This document shows, in pieces, positions 35,617-47,225 of a stretch of 64,000 bases of DNA. The position numbers were made by a program, and so were the translations under genes. The first letter of the stretch is position 1; each line of letters opens with the position of its first letter. Under the pieces are notes generated by a model that was not told where the DNA came from, did not search any database, and saw only the letters and a list, made by a program, of their open reading frames with translations. The DNA is from Fomes fomentarius (taxonomy: Eukaryota > Basidiomycota > Agaricomycetes > Polyporales > Polyporaceae): contig JABYQN010000006.1 of assembly GCA_022606135.1 (NCBI GenBank), positions 2,294,001-2,358,000 on the forward strand, given 5' to 3'.

Positions 35617-37196
35617 CCCGACCCTTTGTATGTAGGGGTTCGGTTGTTATGTATCATATTTGTATCGTTACTGTTGTGTTGCTGCAAAGATCGACGCCGA
35701 ACGACCTTGCGATTGCGTTCCGAATCATGCCTTCGACCTCGACGGCTTGTATAAGTGACCTCGAATCGGTGCAACCAAACTTGTTATGAATAGCGGAGCG
35801 AACATCGAAGGTCAAGGATCCGAGAGAAATACGGTGATGGCAATGGCTGAACCCGTGCACTCCGCTCACGAATCACGGATCACAACACTGAATTCTGGGA
35901 TGGGGATCTTCGACCCACGGCCTCCCGAGAACAGAAAGTAAGCTCGGAGAGGAAAACTCTAAGTCGATGCGAATATCTTCTCATCCTTGTCCTTGATTCA
36001 CTCCCCGGGACGGTCCTTCTGCTTGTCGGCTTGGAGGAGTGCAACCGACGTCGCTACCAATGCGATTCTGAGAGCGTTTTCGCCTCCAGCGTTCATCATG
36101 TTCTCCTCCAAGGTTCTCCATGTATCCGGCCAGTTGGACCGGGGGTTCGCTCGCACGAACAGCCAATCTGACATCTGACCCCCTGGTCGTAATCTCTGGG
36201 GACACCTCATATGACCACACGAATGTTTGTGCTGTCATCTGCCCGCTGGATCGTACACATCCCTGTCCCTGAGACTATTCAACACTACACCTTTCCCACT
36301 CTCCCTCAGTTGGCCCTTCCAGCTATGGGGCAGCGTGGCACCGCATTGGCAGAAGACTCGGACTCTCAAGGCATATGTCCGGGAAGCTGTGGCAACGTCG
36401 GACTCGGACCAAGCATCACTTGCGAACAAACCTTGTTTTTGTCGTTACTTAAACAGTTTCAAGTACTCAAGCCGAATAAGACCAATGAGTGTACACCAGC
36501 GCCCAAGACGGGACATAAACTTCAAATTTTTTGGTGGACAGTGCAAGTACTGATGAGTACTGAAGCATTGGCAATGGCATTATAAGCCACCAGCCCATTG
36601 TCAGATGTCTCAGCTTGTCCGACGCGCTCTTTGAAGCGCTGACCATCGAAAGATCGTTTCCGATTTTGGAGCTTGACGATGACTCTGCGCACAGAGCAGC
36701 CACCTGAACGTCATATCTGCGATTGACGATCTATTTCGTGAACTACCTATGTCAGTATGTCCGTTTATCCAAAAGACGGTAAGTAGTTTCTGTTGGGGGG
36801 GTGAGGGTGGGCAGTCAAAGAACTATAGTGCGTGCACAATCTAGTACAACCTGGCTGCGCAAGGAGCAAGTGAGTGTATGAAGGCGAAGCGAGGGGCATA
36901 CGAGAGCAAAGCAGAGTAGGTGTACGTAGCGGTAGCGGTGATGGGATGAGCGTGAACATAACGATACAACGATCAGGGGTGGAAGTTGCCGCGAACGAAC
37001 GACAGGATATTACGCCTCGCTGGTGAGGTGATAAGAGCAGGAGGCGTGTAGTCTAGGTAGTGCGGGTTAAGGTAAGCGTACAATTGAGGTCCGTGACGGG
37101 GAGCGCAAAGGCTCGTGTCCGATGTTGAAAAGATTCAGGCACGTCAGATGCCGTCAAGTGGCACAGACGATGAATGCAGCGCACGCCAAGCATTCT
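35617..37196. other. 1.6 kb region without a confident gene
   Basis: The stretch separates Sm-G from the GH79 gene, both ending here. Apart from the weak short frame reported at 35998-36174 and several random-looking frames, I see no domain, tRNA box or repeat. A run GGTAGCGGTAGCGGTGATGGG near 36929 is only a short local repeat. It may hold a non-coding RNA or relic. Confidence 0.4.
35998..36174 (-). CDS. Possible small hypothetical protein
   Basis: A 58-codon frame starting MSDWLFVRANPRSNWPDTWR and ending ADKQKDRPGE has a balanced, protein-like composition with an amphipathic helix-like middle (LEENMMNAGGENALRIALVA). It could be one exon of a larger gene, or chance. No intron partners were established and no family is recognised. 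Confidence 0.22.
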   Translation of the reverse strand: MSDWLFVRANPRSNWPDTWRTLEENMMNAGGENALRIALVATSVALLQADKQKDRPGE

Positions 37197-39735
37197 CTAA
37201 GACATCCTGCTGATCAAGGCGACGCTCGCAAGAATGGTGAGCAGCGCGGCAACGCCAGGCCCAACAAGCGCGATCGCTCCGTTCTGGCCGCCCGCGCTCG
37301 TACCACCGCGCTGTGCACGGTCCCGCCCGTTTTCACCATTGGACGTGGCGAGCACGGCGGGGTCGATGGACACCGTGTTCTTAGTCTTCGTGATGATTGT
37401 GGTCGGGAATGTCTCGATAGCTTCCCCACTAGCGGCTTTCTGTGCGTCATCGGAGAAGAAGATGAGTGCAGCACCGGGCGCGGGCACCTTGATGGCACAT
37501 GCGTTCTGTCCTTGGTCGCACTGGATGGTCTCGATGGACTCCTCTCCTTGCCAGCGGCCGTCTGACTGGAAGCGGCCACCAAGGGTCTGCGTAGGACGTT
37601 AGTAAGTACACGAAGACAACATATACAGACTCGGGGATCTTACCTGTCCGGCCCAAGTGATGTTATCCTTCTCTGAGACCGAAGCCGCACGCAGATACTT
37701 GACCTTCACCGAGGCAGGAACACCGTTCGCTTCACCGAAGTTGTCCCCACCGACATTCACCGTCGCAGTGTAGTCGTTCGCACCGCTGGGGTCAGTCATA
37801 TAGTTGATCAGCGCCAGGCGGGCAAATTTGCCGTTCTCGTAGATGGCGTAACCAGGAGTGAGGTCGTTGGCGTCATTCGGGAAGATATCCTTCACTTGAC
37901 TGTTGTTGGTCTTACCGAGCGCCTCGGCGACAAAGATGGCCGAGTAGAAGATTGGGCCGGTAGTCCATTGGTGGAAAGAAGACTCGTTCGTGGGCGCGGC
38001 TAGAGTGACCTTGTTTAAGTATTTCATCGACGTTTACTTCAGTCGCGAGCCACATACCTGTCAAGGGCTATGGGATGTTGTGGGTTAACATCAAGAACGC
38101 GACCATAATGTGCAGAATGACGTACATTGTAAGAGACGTTCTGGCCACCAAAGTGGAACAACGCCTGCGAAAAGTTGCTGTACGCCATCTGGAGCGCGTA
38201 GTCGACACCCCAAAGCGCAGCCGTAAACGTGTCGCTGATGCCAGGGAAACCACCGCAGGATGCTGTGTTCGTCTCGAACATCATGAACGGCTTGCCCCAT
38301 TGCTGCGCGAGCATGGCCGTATTTAGGTACTGCTTGACGACACCGATGCCTGACTGATGGCTCAGGTAAGCGGGGAACATCTCAAGAGGATCCTTGGGCG
38401 CGTTGTTGGGGTCGGGGAAAACGACTGCACAGTTATCGCTGGCGTATCTGTAGACATGTGAGCAATGTAATTAGGGGAGCGGAGACTGTCTCCCTTACCG
38501 TTCCACTGTCAGCGCATTCAAGTACTGACCATATGCGTCAATGAAACCCGTATCCCATACTTGTTCGGGTGTCCAGCCCGACGTGACACTCGGTGCAATG
38601 AGATTGTTCTTTATGGGAACTTGGTCGTTCGAAAGGAGGGCCTGTGTCATTTGGCCGAACTCATTGAAAAAATCCTGCGGACCCCAATTCTCGGGACGGT
38701 GCCCATGCCTACGCATGCCAAGTAAGAAAGACAGCCACAGGAAGCTGAGGATAAACCATACCTGGCATAAAGATCCGGTTCGTTAGATGCCTGCAAGCCG
38801 AGGAGTCGATCACCCAGAATGCTCTCTCCCAGTTCCGCGATCTGGAAACGCCAGTTTGTGTCGTTGAAAGGAATACCTGCAGAGTACCTGCTCAGCCAAT
38901 GTTGTTCTTATAGGCATTTGTGACTAACCTAAGTACCACCTAACGTTGACAAGGGAAGAGACGTTCGCCATGATGTAGACGAGTTCTGCGGTGATTGCAA
39001 TCACTGGAGTTCCAGTCTACAGAGGAAAGATGAATCTCCGTATACGTTCACTGACAACGGGGGACGCACAGGGTTCTGTGTATCTTCCTTGTTCTTTTCC
39101 AAGAACTTGCCGCTAGGGAGAGAATCGACAACGTACGCATAATCCTGAGTGTTACCGCCGACACGAACGTGCACTTCGCCCGCCTTCTCAGCGAGGATAC
39201 TCATGAAGTTCAGGAACGGAACATGCAGAGCGGAACTGATACCGCGATCCAGGTTCAGTTCAAAAGCCCTCAGATAGCCATGCAAACACTATCACTCACC
39301 CACTTGTTCCGACTATGGAAATACATGGACAAGCGATGAGGTTCTGTACTGCCACGCAAACAAATGAGACTCACTGAGCTGATTAGCCACCGACATCTCA
39401 ATCGAGAAGCCGAAGAAGTTTCCCTGTTGCTTAATTGATAGATCGGATTGGTGCTGGGCATCTTGGGGAAGACTAATGGTAAACTGATTGGCGGGAGCGG
39501 GATCCGGGATGGGTGGCGGAAGCATGTACACGGGGTTGTACGCGGCGAGCCCGGTGTACTGGGGTGGTCCCTGGGTGGTCACGAAGGAGGTGGTTGTCGC
39601 GGTTGGCACGGCGGATGAGGAGCCCAAGGGGTGAATTGTGGTCTGCCCAGTGAGACCATAGATAGTGACCTCGGCGTATGCGAGACCCAAGAGGGATGCG
39701 AAGAGGACAAGGAGTGCGGGGCACATGCTGGGCAT
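37197..39735 (-). CDS. GH79-like glycoside hydrolase, secreted, GPI-anchor candidate
   Basis: This is a secreted protein of about 700 residues. The start at 39733-39735 (or MCPALL at 39726) gives a signal peptide, MCPALLVLFASLLGLAYAEV, then a Ser/Thr/Pro-rich stretch. The catalytic TIM-barrel part has ALHVPFLNFMSILAEKAGEV, VRVGGNTQDYAYVVDSL and VSSLVNVRWYLGIPFND. Further blocks are LLGLQASNEPDLYARHGHRP, VTSGWTPEQVWDTGFIDAYG and KPFMMFETNTASCGGFPGIS. NEP (QASNEPD) and ETNT (MFETNT) carry the probable acid/base and nucleophile glutamates of clan GH-A; this fits the GH79 β-glucuronidase-like proteins of basidiomycetes. A C-terminal β-domain follows. The end, NGAIALVGPGVAALLTILAS then VALISRMS, is hydrophobic after a Gly/Ser/Asn stretch, as for a GPI signal. 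The stop is at 37197. It has many short introns. Confidence 0.87.
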
Positions 39736-40539
39736 GCAGTCGCAGTGGACGAGGATGCCCAGATAGCCTAGGACGAGAAGGAGGTAGGCAGGAGATTGCC
39801 GGCTTGGAGGAAAAGGAGAGGGTGCCTAGGATTGGCATCATGGCGTTTTGAGGAGAGTGGGGCGCTGTGAGTGCCACCGCCAAGTTGGAGTCGGACGGAA
39901 GACTTGGACGGGCTGGGCGTGCAAACCGGACGAAGCCTCATAAGGTCGCTTATGACGTCCGCAACCGAGAAGAACCGAGACCGACGTCAGACCCTCACTT
40001 GTTCACTTGTTCCCTTGTTCCCTTGCTCGCTCATTCCCCATCTTCGCGCCGACACTGATGCAAATCGTCACTCAAATTCATTGCGAATGGAACCGAGCGT
40101 ACTGTACAGGAGCTGAGCCAGAAAACATGTACGTCGCAGACTATGGCAAGCAGCGGTGCAAAGGCCGGCCGCCGGCCTCAAACGAGGACATCACAATCTA
40201 CCACAGCAGATAGGCCCCGACCAAGACCACGTCCGTGAGACGACTCGGAGGGGCGTAGGGCATCCTTGCTGCTGGGACACTACTCATTACTTCTCACCCC
40301 GGCCGGCTTCATATATGTCCGCTCAAGCGCCGGCCTTGGCAAACTGCGCACATCGGCACGCCCAGCCAAGTCTGTGACTCTTCTCTTCGTGACCAAACGT
40401 GACAGTCGTGGACGGTTCAGGCGCTGTCACTCAGACGCTGCGTCACCAAAGTTGCACCCAAGCTCGCCTGATCGACTCTGTACACACGCCGCGGGCTGCT
40501 AAACCCTTTTACACTAACTCTGCACCTCGTCTCGCACAA
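39736..40539. other. Divergent intergenic region GH79 / UFE1
   Basis: This 0.8 kb stretch holds both promoters. A short tandem repeat sits within it (see 39998-40028). Frames such as 39473-39883 on - are leader or shadow sequence and were not accepted. Confidence 0.45.
39998..40028. repeat. Octamer tandem repeat CTTGTTCC, about four copies
   Basis: CTTGTTCA, CTTGTTCC, CTTGTTCC and CTTGCTCG follow one another directly in the shared upstream region of the GH79 and UFE1 genes. It is a short minisatellite-like pyrimidine tract and might act as a promoter element or simply be slippage-prone DNA. Confidence 0.6.
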
Positions 40540-41960
40540 ATGACTGCTAGCTCTCGCACGTCCGAGTTCCGCGAATTCGTACGCCAGAAGGAGGGCCCAC
40601 TACCGGACGCGAAACGTCGGAAGCTTTCCCGCCCACCGAAGCGCTCAACCCCGGAGTCAGAGAGACAAGACCTTTTGAATAAAGAGTACGTCAAGGAGGC
40701 CTACAATGTTGTGAGTCCTGCACGAGATGTGCAGAAGCACGTACACCTTCATATACCGACAAGTGCTATCCTAGCTCAACCATATATGCACCCTCACTCG
40801 TATGCTTTCGTCCGTCCGGAAAGCGTACTTGAATGTCGACTCCCGCAATCCACCACCACTACGCCAGACACAACGGACAATAGACATTTCCGGAGGTGAC
40901 CAGCTATGGAGTGACCTGCGTAACTTGACGAACGAGGAGCGGGACCAGATAGACTTGCAAGCACGCGTCATCCTCTCCCGATGTAAAGACCGTGTCGCAC
41001 AACTCGAAGAGCTCGAAAAACGTGAGTCTTCAGACTCCGTTCCCCTCCCTTGTCCTCTCCGCCAAGCGAGGAACAACAACACACGCTCACCTCTATATGT
41101 CCTGCACATACCAACCGCTTACACCCCTTCGCAACTCCAGGCCGCGCCGAACACGCCGCAAGCCGACAAAACCCACTAGCCCGACTCCTCCCGCCCGTCT
41201 CCGACAAGACGACTCGACGGCCGCCTCCGACTTCGTCGCCGCCCACCACTCGTCCATCACCTGGTACCTCAGCCGCGGGCTCACCGAAACGAGCCAGCTC
41301 CTCCGCGACATGCAGGAGGAGCGCATGAAGCGGCAGCTCGAGCGCACGCGCACACTCGGGTCCGGCGCCGCGCGGGAGGCGGCCTTCCTGGGCAGCACGA
41401 GCCTCGCGAACCTCACGCCGCCGTCCCCGGCCGAGTCGTCCGCGAGCGGCAGCTGGCTTGGGGGCGCGTCGAACCTCGCATCGAGCTTTGCGGCGAGCAT
41501 CGGCTCATCCTCCGCCGCGTTTGACCCGTCGCACTCATCATCGACGATCCGGCCTGGAGGCGGCGGGGCCAGCCTGAGTGCGTCGGCGACGGTGCGCGAC
41601 GAGTGGTTCTCGGAGACCGACGAGGAGGAGCTGGAGCTGTCGGCATCGCAGATCCAACAGTTCGAGGAGGAGAACGCGAATATCCTGCAGAATGTGCAGG
41701 ATACCCTTGCGTCGGTGCAGCAGGCGGAGACACGGCTCATGGAGATCAGCGCGCTGCAGATGGAGCTTGTCGCGCATCTGACGAAGCAGACGGAGCAGAC
41801 GGAGCAGCTGTATGAGGATGCTATCGCCACTGCGTCGGTGGTCGAGAAGGGGAACGAACAGCTCAAGGAGGCGAGGCGGAGAGCGAGGGACGGTCGGAAG
41901 TGGATCTTAATATTTCTTATTGGTGCCAGTCTTTCGCTGCTCTTCCTGCACTACTACTGA
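40540..41960 (+). CDS. UFE1: Syntaxin 18 / UFE1-type t-SNARE of the ER
   Basis: This Qa-SNARE acts in retrograde Golgi-to-ER fusion. The start ATG 40540 gives MTASSRTSEFREFVRQKEGP, matching the syntaxin-18 N-terminal (SNARE-complex-protein Syntaxin-18) region. It continues LLNKEYVKEAYNV, SSVRKAYLNVDSRNP and LWSDLRNLTNEERDQIDLQA, then RVILSRCKDRVAQLEELEK and an intron. The main exon carries TAASDFVAAHHSSITWYLSR and DMQEERMKRQLERTR, with a Ser/Gly-rich linker. The SNARE coiled coil is QIQQFEEENANILQNVQDTL, ASVQQAETRLMEISALQMEL, VAHLTKQTEQTEQLYEDA. It ends with an RRRARDGRK basic stretch and a single tail anchor WILIFLIGASLSLLFLHYY, with TGA at 41958-41960. The tail-anchored topology puts the protein at the ER facing the cytosol. 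Confidence 0.93.
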
Positions 41961-42165
41961 ACTCTTTCCTGACTTCTTTGCTTTCGTCGCACATCCTTGC
42001 TCGTATGTATGCTCGTAGAATTAGTCCCGCGGTTTCATAGTACCCTATGTAGATGCACACACATCCGGTCTACGATCACATCTCTAGCAAGCTATATATC
42101 CCATGGACCATGCCCCCATCGATATATCGTACACCGTAATGTTACAAGATTGAACAGCGCACGTC

Positions 42166-43433
42166 TCAGGCAGAAGAACCATCGTACCTTGCTCTAGACT
42201 CGTTACGTTGCCCAAGTAGCGGTGCGCCCTCTTCAGCCTCTTCAATAGCTTCCGTGGCAAGCTCGTCTATCTCCGGAGGGATGCCATGCAGGTGGAGGAT
42301 CTCCTTCTTCATAAGACGGTAGATGACCCTGTGACGGCTCGCATCATGCTTCCAAGTCGGATTGAGCTGCCAAACGTACCAGCTTGCGATCCCCACGATG
42401 ATAACACCGCCGACCGAGATAGAAATGTTGAGTATCTTGGTCGCTATTGCATCACCTGAGTAAGCAAAGACATGCGAGTCGTTAGTCAGGACTTACTAGT
42501 GTCCATATGGGACCTCTGTTTGCCATCCGAAAGAGAGGCAAGACGGGATCCCACGAACACAAACACAGCAATCTTCGGGAAGATGACGAAAGTCGCGAGG
42601 AAGAACTGCCACAGTGCAACAGAATGTATCGACTGCAGGACGCGCATGGGATCAGCGGCGGGAGTCAACTACTACCGGTCACCTACCGCAAACAGTGCGT
42701 TGGAATACACCCACGGCGGGAACGGGGATGCTCGGATGAGCATGATGAGCGGCAGTCCCTTCGCCGCCTGAGCAACGTAAGCGGACCTGAGTTCTTTCGC
42801 AGATCCATCAAAGAACGGTATGACATACGATGACGGTTTCCAGCGCCTGCCACTTCTCGTTGGACTCTGACCACTTGCGCAACCTCCTGGCGAACACCAA
42901 ACGGAGGACGATGAAGGTGACTGCAGAGCCAAACAGAGAGCCCGCAGCAGCGATGGGGAAGCCTTTCATGCCATATGCGTATCCGGACAGAGTCATGAGT
43001 GTAGTGTGACCCACAGCGGGCGGGAAGGAAATGACGACTGTAGTGTGTATCTTGATGAACATCACAGCACGAGTTGTGGGTTGGGATGAAAGACTCACAG
43101 AACGCTGCAGTGAGAAGGAGCCAGCCATACGGATAGTGGCTAACCTTCTGCGCGGTATCGTATAAGGCCTGTCCTATGCGCTCGGGACCTAGGTAGAGCA
43201 CGAACGTTGCCAAGCTGATGTATAGACAGATAGTTCCCCAGACAAACAGCTACATACATGTCCGGGTAGCCATATATGGGTTCAGAACAAGACATGATAC
43301 GCAAGTAGGCAATGCTCACCTTGGAATACAAGTTAAGCCGCTTGTACCGCGCAAGGGCAGCCCTGCTGTACACCTTCGACTTCGCAAAGATCAGTCGCGG
43401 CAAGCTCCGAGTCTGAGTACTTTCCGCAGCCAT
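42166..43433 (-). CDS. TVP38: TVP38-family Golgi membrane protein (VTT domain)
   Basis: TVP38 is a multispan membrane protein of late Golgi vesicles, in the VTT/DedA-like superfamily. The start at 43431-43433 (MAAESTQTRSLPRLIFAKSK) leads to a basic stretch, then hydrophobic segments in several exons (LFVWGTICLYISLATFVLYL). The VTT core is FPPAVGHTTLMTLSGYAYGM, then KGFPIAAAGSLFGSAVTFIV and ARRLRKWSESNEKWQALE. KGLPLIMLIRASPFPPWVYS, NALFA, SIHSVALWQFFLATFVIFPK and IAVFVFVGSRLASL follow. A further TM helix (GGVIIVGIASWYVWQLNP) precedes an acidic C-tail (EIDELATEAIEEAEEGAPLL) and the stop at 42166. The pattern of re-entrant glycine/proline-rich loops is typical for this family. The introns are short. 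Confidence 0.92.
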
Positions 43434-43890
43434 GTCGGAAGATGTTCTATGGCGTAGAGAATGTGGGTCCGAGGTTGAAACCTCGTGTTGAGAAGGCAGG
43501 AAAAGAGTAGTGAGCGGTTGAGAGTGGATTGAGTCTGACGTACGTCCATGGCAAGGCGCCAAGCTTAGTATGGGCCCATTCCCCCGCGCGGCCAAATCCG
43601 AACTGCCCGTTGATGAGACGGATCGCGACCCTCACATGTCGGTCACTTTCGGATCGGACAAGACGGCTTTGACAGTGCAGCATGCTCTCTGCGTAGTCAT
43701 CACCAAGCGGTGGTAGAAACAAGCACGCAATGGTCCTTCCGGCTCGAGAGGCTCTCCGCCGGGTCAGTGGCAGATCGCGATCGGGACATCAGTACGTAGC
43801 CGCCCATGAAGTGAGCTACGTGCACGCGGTCTTCCCCACCACTCGCAAGTCAGTTCGTCAACCGCGACCAGAGCCTCACGTGTAGCGACG
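43434..43890. other. Divergent intergenic region TVP38 / LOA1
   Basis: Both flanking genes begin here. The GAATGTGGGTCCGAGG stretch and other sequence show no clear element. No gene was recognised. Confidence 0.45.
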
Positions 43891-45391
43891 ATGGAGAAAT
43901 TCTCCGCTTTCAGAGTGAGTGTACTGATGCGGACTAATAACCATTTCGGCTCACATTCTCTTGGCAGGATCCCGGAACTGGCATTCAGGTCCGTGAGTCG
44001 ACTCGCCAGCAGGTGGCACCTCGCTGACCATGTGCATACAGCCTTTCCTGAGGCCACTACCACCCGCTGGTTCGGAAGCACTTGCGACCATTCTTGCACC
44101 GGCTGGATACGCTCTGGGAGCGGTGAAGACGGTCCTAGTGCTCGTGCTTGCACTCGTCTACTTTGTTCTCGTGCGGGGCGTATGCTTAGTCTTTGTGAGT
44201 GTCTCCGTTCGCGTCTCTGTCCCGTACCCCTGTTCACAGGAACAGATACCAGTTTCCTATACGTCCCCTATATAGGGCAATAACTCACTTCTTCACGGCA
44301 CTCCTTTCTCGACTCGTCCTGTTGATTCTTGGACTGTATTGGATCCCCGTGGACGTCGTAGCGAGGAAACGAGGGTGAGTAATTTCGCTATCAACCTCAG
44401 TGCCTCTACAACTCTCTTCGCTCCATTCATATCTGTTCGCAGCCGTAATGCACCCAAGAAGGAAGCCTGGAACCCCCGCGCCGGTGACCTCATCGTCTCG
44501 AATTGGGCGTCATGGGTAGAGGTCCTCTGGCTCGCCTTCCGGTATGTTGCGCATCCTTTCCACCCTGTGTATACATTCGTCCTTATCCTATTCCTACGTC
44601 TCCCAGCTTCAACCCGATATTTCTCCTCCCCGTCTGCGAGAAGGTAGGCATCCCCCCGCCCTCGGAGAAGACTGCGCCTATCTCCCGCACGCCCGGACGT
44701 CGCACCGGTACTGGCTCAGCAGCCATCTCCACATCCGCAGGCAGAGCCCCCACACAGCCCGTGCCGATCATAGGCTTCCGGCGTGTGGGTCTGTTATCCA
44801 TGGTTTCCTCTACCGGGCATCTGCCGCTCATTGCGGGTGCTTCAACCGCAAAGCCCGAGACGCTTGAGGAGATCCGAAGTAAAGCGGACAGGCCTGTCGT
44901 CGTGTTTCCGGAGTGCACCACGAGCAATGGGAGGGCGCTGCTAAAGTTCTCTGAGGTGTTCGGCAATGTCAAGCTTCCGGTCATGAAATACAAAGTCTTC
45001 GTGATGTGTGTTCGGTAGGTACCCGTCACGCCGTACTTCTTCATCACCGTCATTCGCTCAATGGTGCTTTCCCAGCTACGATCCACCGACGGCGTTTGTG
45101 CCAACACTATCACATTCCATTCCTTCCAGCGTTCTCAACCCCCTGTGGCATGTGTTCAAAGTGGCAAGCTGCATGGCGCCGCTCACACTGTCCATACGTC
45201 TGCTGTCGCCGTCAGAGTCGCCTAGCTCAGGCGCGTTTCTACTCAGCCAATTTCTCACCGGCGGTACGTATCCAGACGAGCTTGCTGAATGCTGCGCGGC
45301 TCTCATGGCACAGATCGGACGTGTGAAGCGAGTTGGCCTGGGATGGGAAGACAAAGCAGCTTTCCTCAGTTTGTACAAGGGCAAAAAGTAG
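43891..45391 (+). CDS. LOA1: Lysophosphatidic acid acyltransferase, LOA1/VPS66-like (PlsC domain)
   Basis: This is a membrane acyltransferase of the PlsC superfamily. The proposed start, ATG 43891, gives MEKFSAFR, then DPGTGIQ after an intron. A hydrophobic helix follows (GAVKTVLVLVLALVYFVLVR, then GVCLVF). A second helix is HFFTALLSRLVLLILGLYWI. An in-frame join at a TATAG acceptor near 44275 avoids the stop in the intervening frame. PlsC-type blocks are GDLIVSNWASWVEVLWLAFR, PIIGFRRVGLLSMVSSTGHL and VVVFPECTTSNGRALLKF. The usual FPEGT block reads FPECT here, with Cys for Gly. The end is GLGWEDKAAFLSLYKGKK and TAG at 45389-45391. The TSNGRALL motif is shared with yeast Loa1. The acyl acceptor and donor are inferred from that family. 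Confidence 0.82.
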
Positions 45392-45912
45392 ACTGATATA
45401 CTTCCATCTATTCGAATTCATCGTCTCGGGCTTCATCTTACCCTGAACTATCAAGTAGTGTATCGTCTGACGTACAGGCCGCCACCGAGACCATAAAGAA
45501 GTCGCGAAAAATGTCCATACGCGTTTGAGGTTGGACCCAGGGCCTACGGTATAAGGGAGGCGATGTGGAGGTCGTCTGTAGACCAGTAGCAGAGAGAGGG
45601 TAAAAGATTGCGAGCCACTCGAGAGAGAACATTGAGTCAGTAATCGTCGCGCAATGGTTCCTGCGATCAGGATTGCGGATCGCCTGGTGTACGCGTCTAA
45701 GGGGGGGAGGAGTAGTAACACCATTATTGTCTCAGGTCCACGATACTCGAGAGAAGTGCTATGGCCCCACGGACGGTAGAAGAGGGGAAGTGGAACAATG
45801 TTAGTAGTCGTCCGTACATGATTCTCTGTATGCTTTCACTGAGTACATGACACACAATTCTAAGGAAGAGCGCACATACACTGGAGAGCGTAGTGCCTAG
45901 ACAACGGTCTTC
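45392..45912. other. Convergent 3' intergenic region LOA1 / F-box gene
   Basis: Downstream sequence of two converging genes. A frame of 161 codons on - (45239-45724) overlaps the last LOA1 exon and has no domain. Nothing else is recognised. Confidence 0.45.
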
Positions 45913-47225
45913 TCATGCTTTTACGGACTTCCAACCATGCTCGTGGTATTTGCAAGGCACCTGGACGATCGACCCGCCCACATCTCGAATGAACGCGGTC
46001 CATTCGACTTCCTGTGGTTGATCGCTGTAGACCCCAGGGAGCTCGAAGCGCTCGAACGCATCCCATCGGGCGAACAACCCCCTGCTATATTCGTTCAATG
46101 CAAGGACGAAAGAGGGGTACTCGTTTGGTGAGAATACGAGTACGCGGGATGGAAGTCGCCACACGAGTGTGCTGAGCACCGGGCACATCGTCTTCACGTT
46201 GCCGAGGAAAGGATCGAAGTGAATGATCAGTAGATATGACTGGAGACGGTGGTGGTGAGAGGCACGGAGGTGTTCAAGAATGAACGTGGACGTACTATAC
46301 GGGCGAATTGATCTTCACATACCTCTAACCGTTTCAGGGAGGGGAGCGGGGAACGGAAGCCGCGTTGATTTGGAGAGGTCACTGCGAGCGACCCGGGAGG
46401 CAACAGGATGTCAGTTGGCCAGCCTTGGCTAAGATGATGACTGTGCATGACGAGCCGAAGGGAGATCAGCATGGGCAACTGCGGCAGAGAGCGCTGTAAG
46501 TATGGATAGAATTGATTCGAGATATTGTCGAGAGTAAGATGACGGATAGGATAGAAGGGCAGGCACGCCAGTTTTGGGCAGGTCCAACGCATATCGAGTG
46601 AGAGTGTGCTAAGTGACTGCAGAGGCGTCGTCATCGGATCGTCTGAGGCCCGTCGCACGATCTTGTTCTCCGCGTCCAGACATAGAGGTGGGGAAAGTTG
46701 TATGAGCACGCCCGCCTGGGTCTTCAGTTCCCGTAGGCTGAAGTGAGCATAGCGCAACACGTCGCGATAGCGGTCGAGATTGTAGAAATCCAGCCCCTGC
46801 AGGTTCACTAAACGGCTAAACACGTGAATCATGAGCTCCTCTAGAGATTGGGGTAGCGCATTGACCACTCGTTCGGGCGTTCCGACAGGAGGAACGATTC
46901 TTCTTGTCAACCGCGCCCATCTCCCCCGGGCCCGTGCCGGAGGATCGAGATACCATATCATCCAGGGTATATCCACGTGCAGGCTCTTGACCAGAGAAGC
47001 ACGCCGACTTGAACGTTCGGATGCGGACGAGATACTGAGGAGAAACGATTCTACTCGTGCGATGTCTGGACCGATGGAAACCTGTCGATAGAGAATGGCT
47101 TCCCCCTCTATGTTCAGAGCTCTGTTCACTTGAGTAACAGAGACAATGTCGTTGGCCTGTGTCCTCCTACGGTAGTCTGGAAGCAGCATTTCGAGTGTTA
47201 ACCTCCATATCTCTACAGGAAGTGT
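45913..47225 (-). CDS. F-box-like / leucine-rich hypothetical protein
   Basis: The main frame from MLLPDYRRRTQ at 47189 is open upstream to about 47225, where LPVEIWRLTLEMLLPDYRRR looks like the start of an F-box (LP.EI....). The first methionine in this frame may therefore lie in an unplaced upstream exon. The body has TQVNRALNIEGEAILYRQVS, SLEELMIHVFSRLVNLQGLD and leucine-rich repeats (PLQSLSTLSLDMRWTCPKLA; FYPIRHLTLDNISNQFYPYL; LPQLPMLISLRLVMHSHHLS). An intron (donor GAG|GTATGT near 46321; acceptor CTCCAG) joins LKRLE to SYLLIIHFDPFLGNVK. The C-terminus EHGWKSVKA ends at a stop at 45913. Such proteins are abundant in Agaricomycetes. A role as substrate adaptor of SCF ubiquitin ligases is inferred only from the F-box-like start. 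Confidence 0.65.

Noticed and set aside
36211..36585. 124-codon frame on + downstream of Sm-G
   Set aside because: No domain; overlapping frames on both strands are equally open.
40968..41866. Overlapping frames on - strand across UFE1
   Set aside because: Serine/cysteine-rich shadows of the SNARE coding strand.
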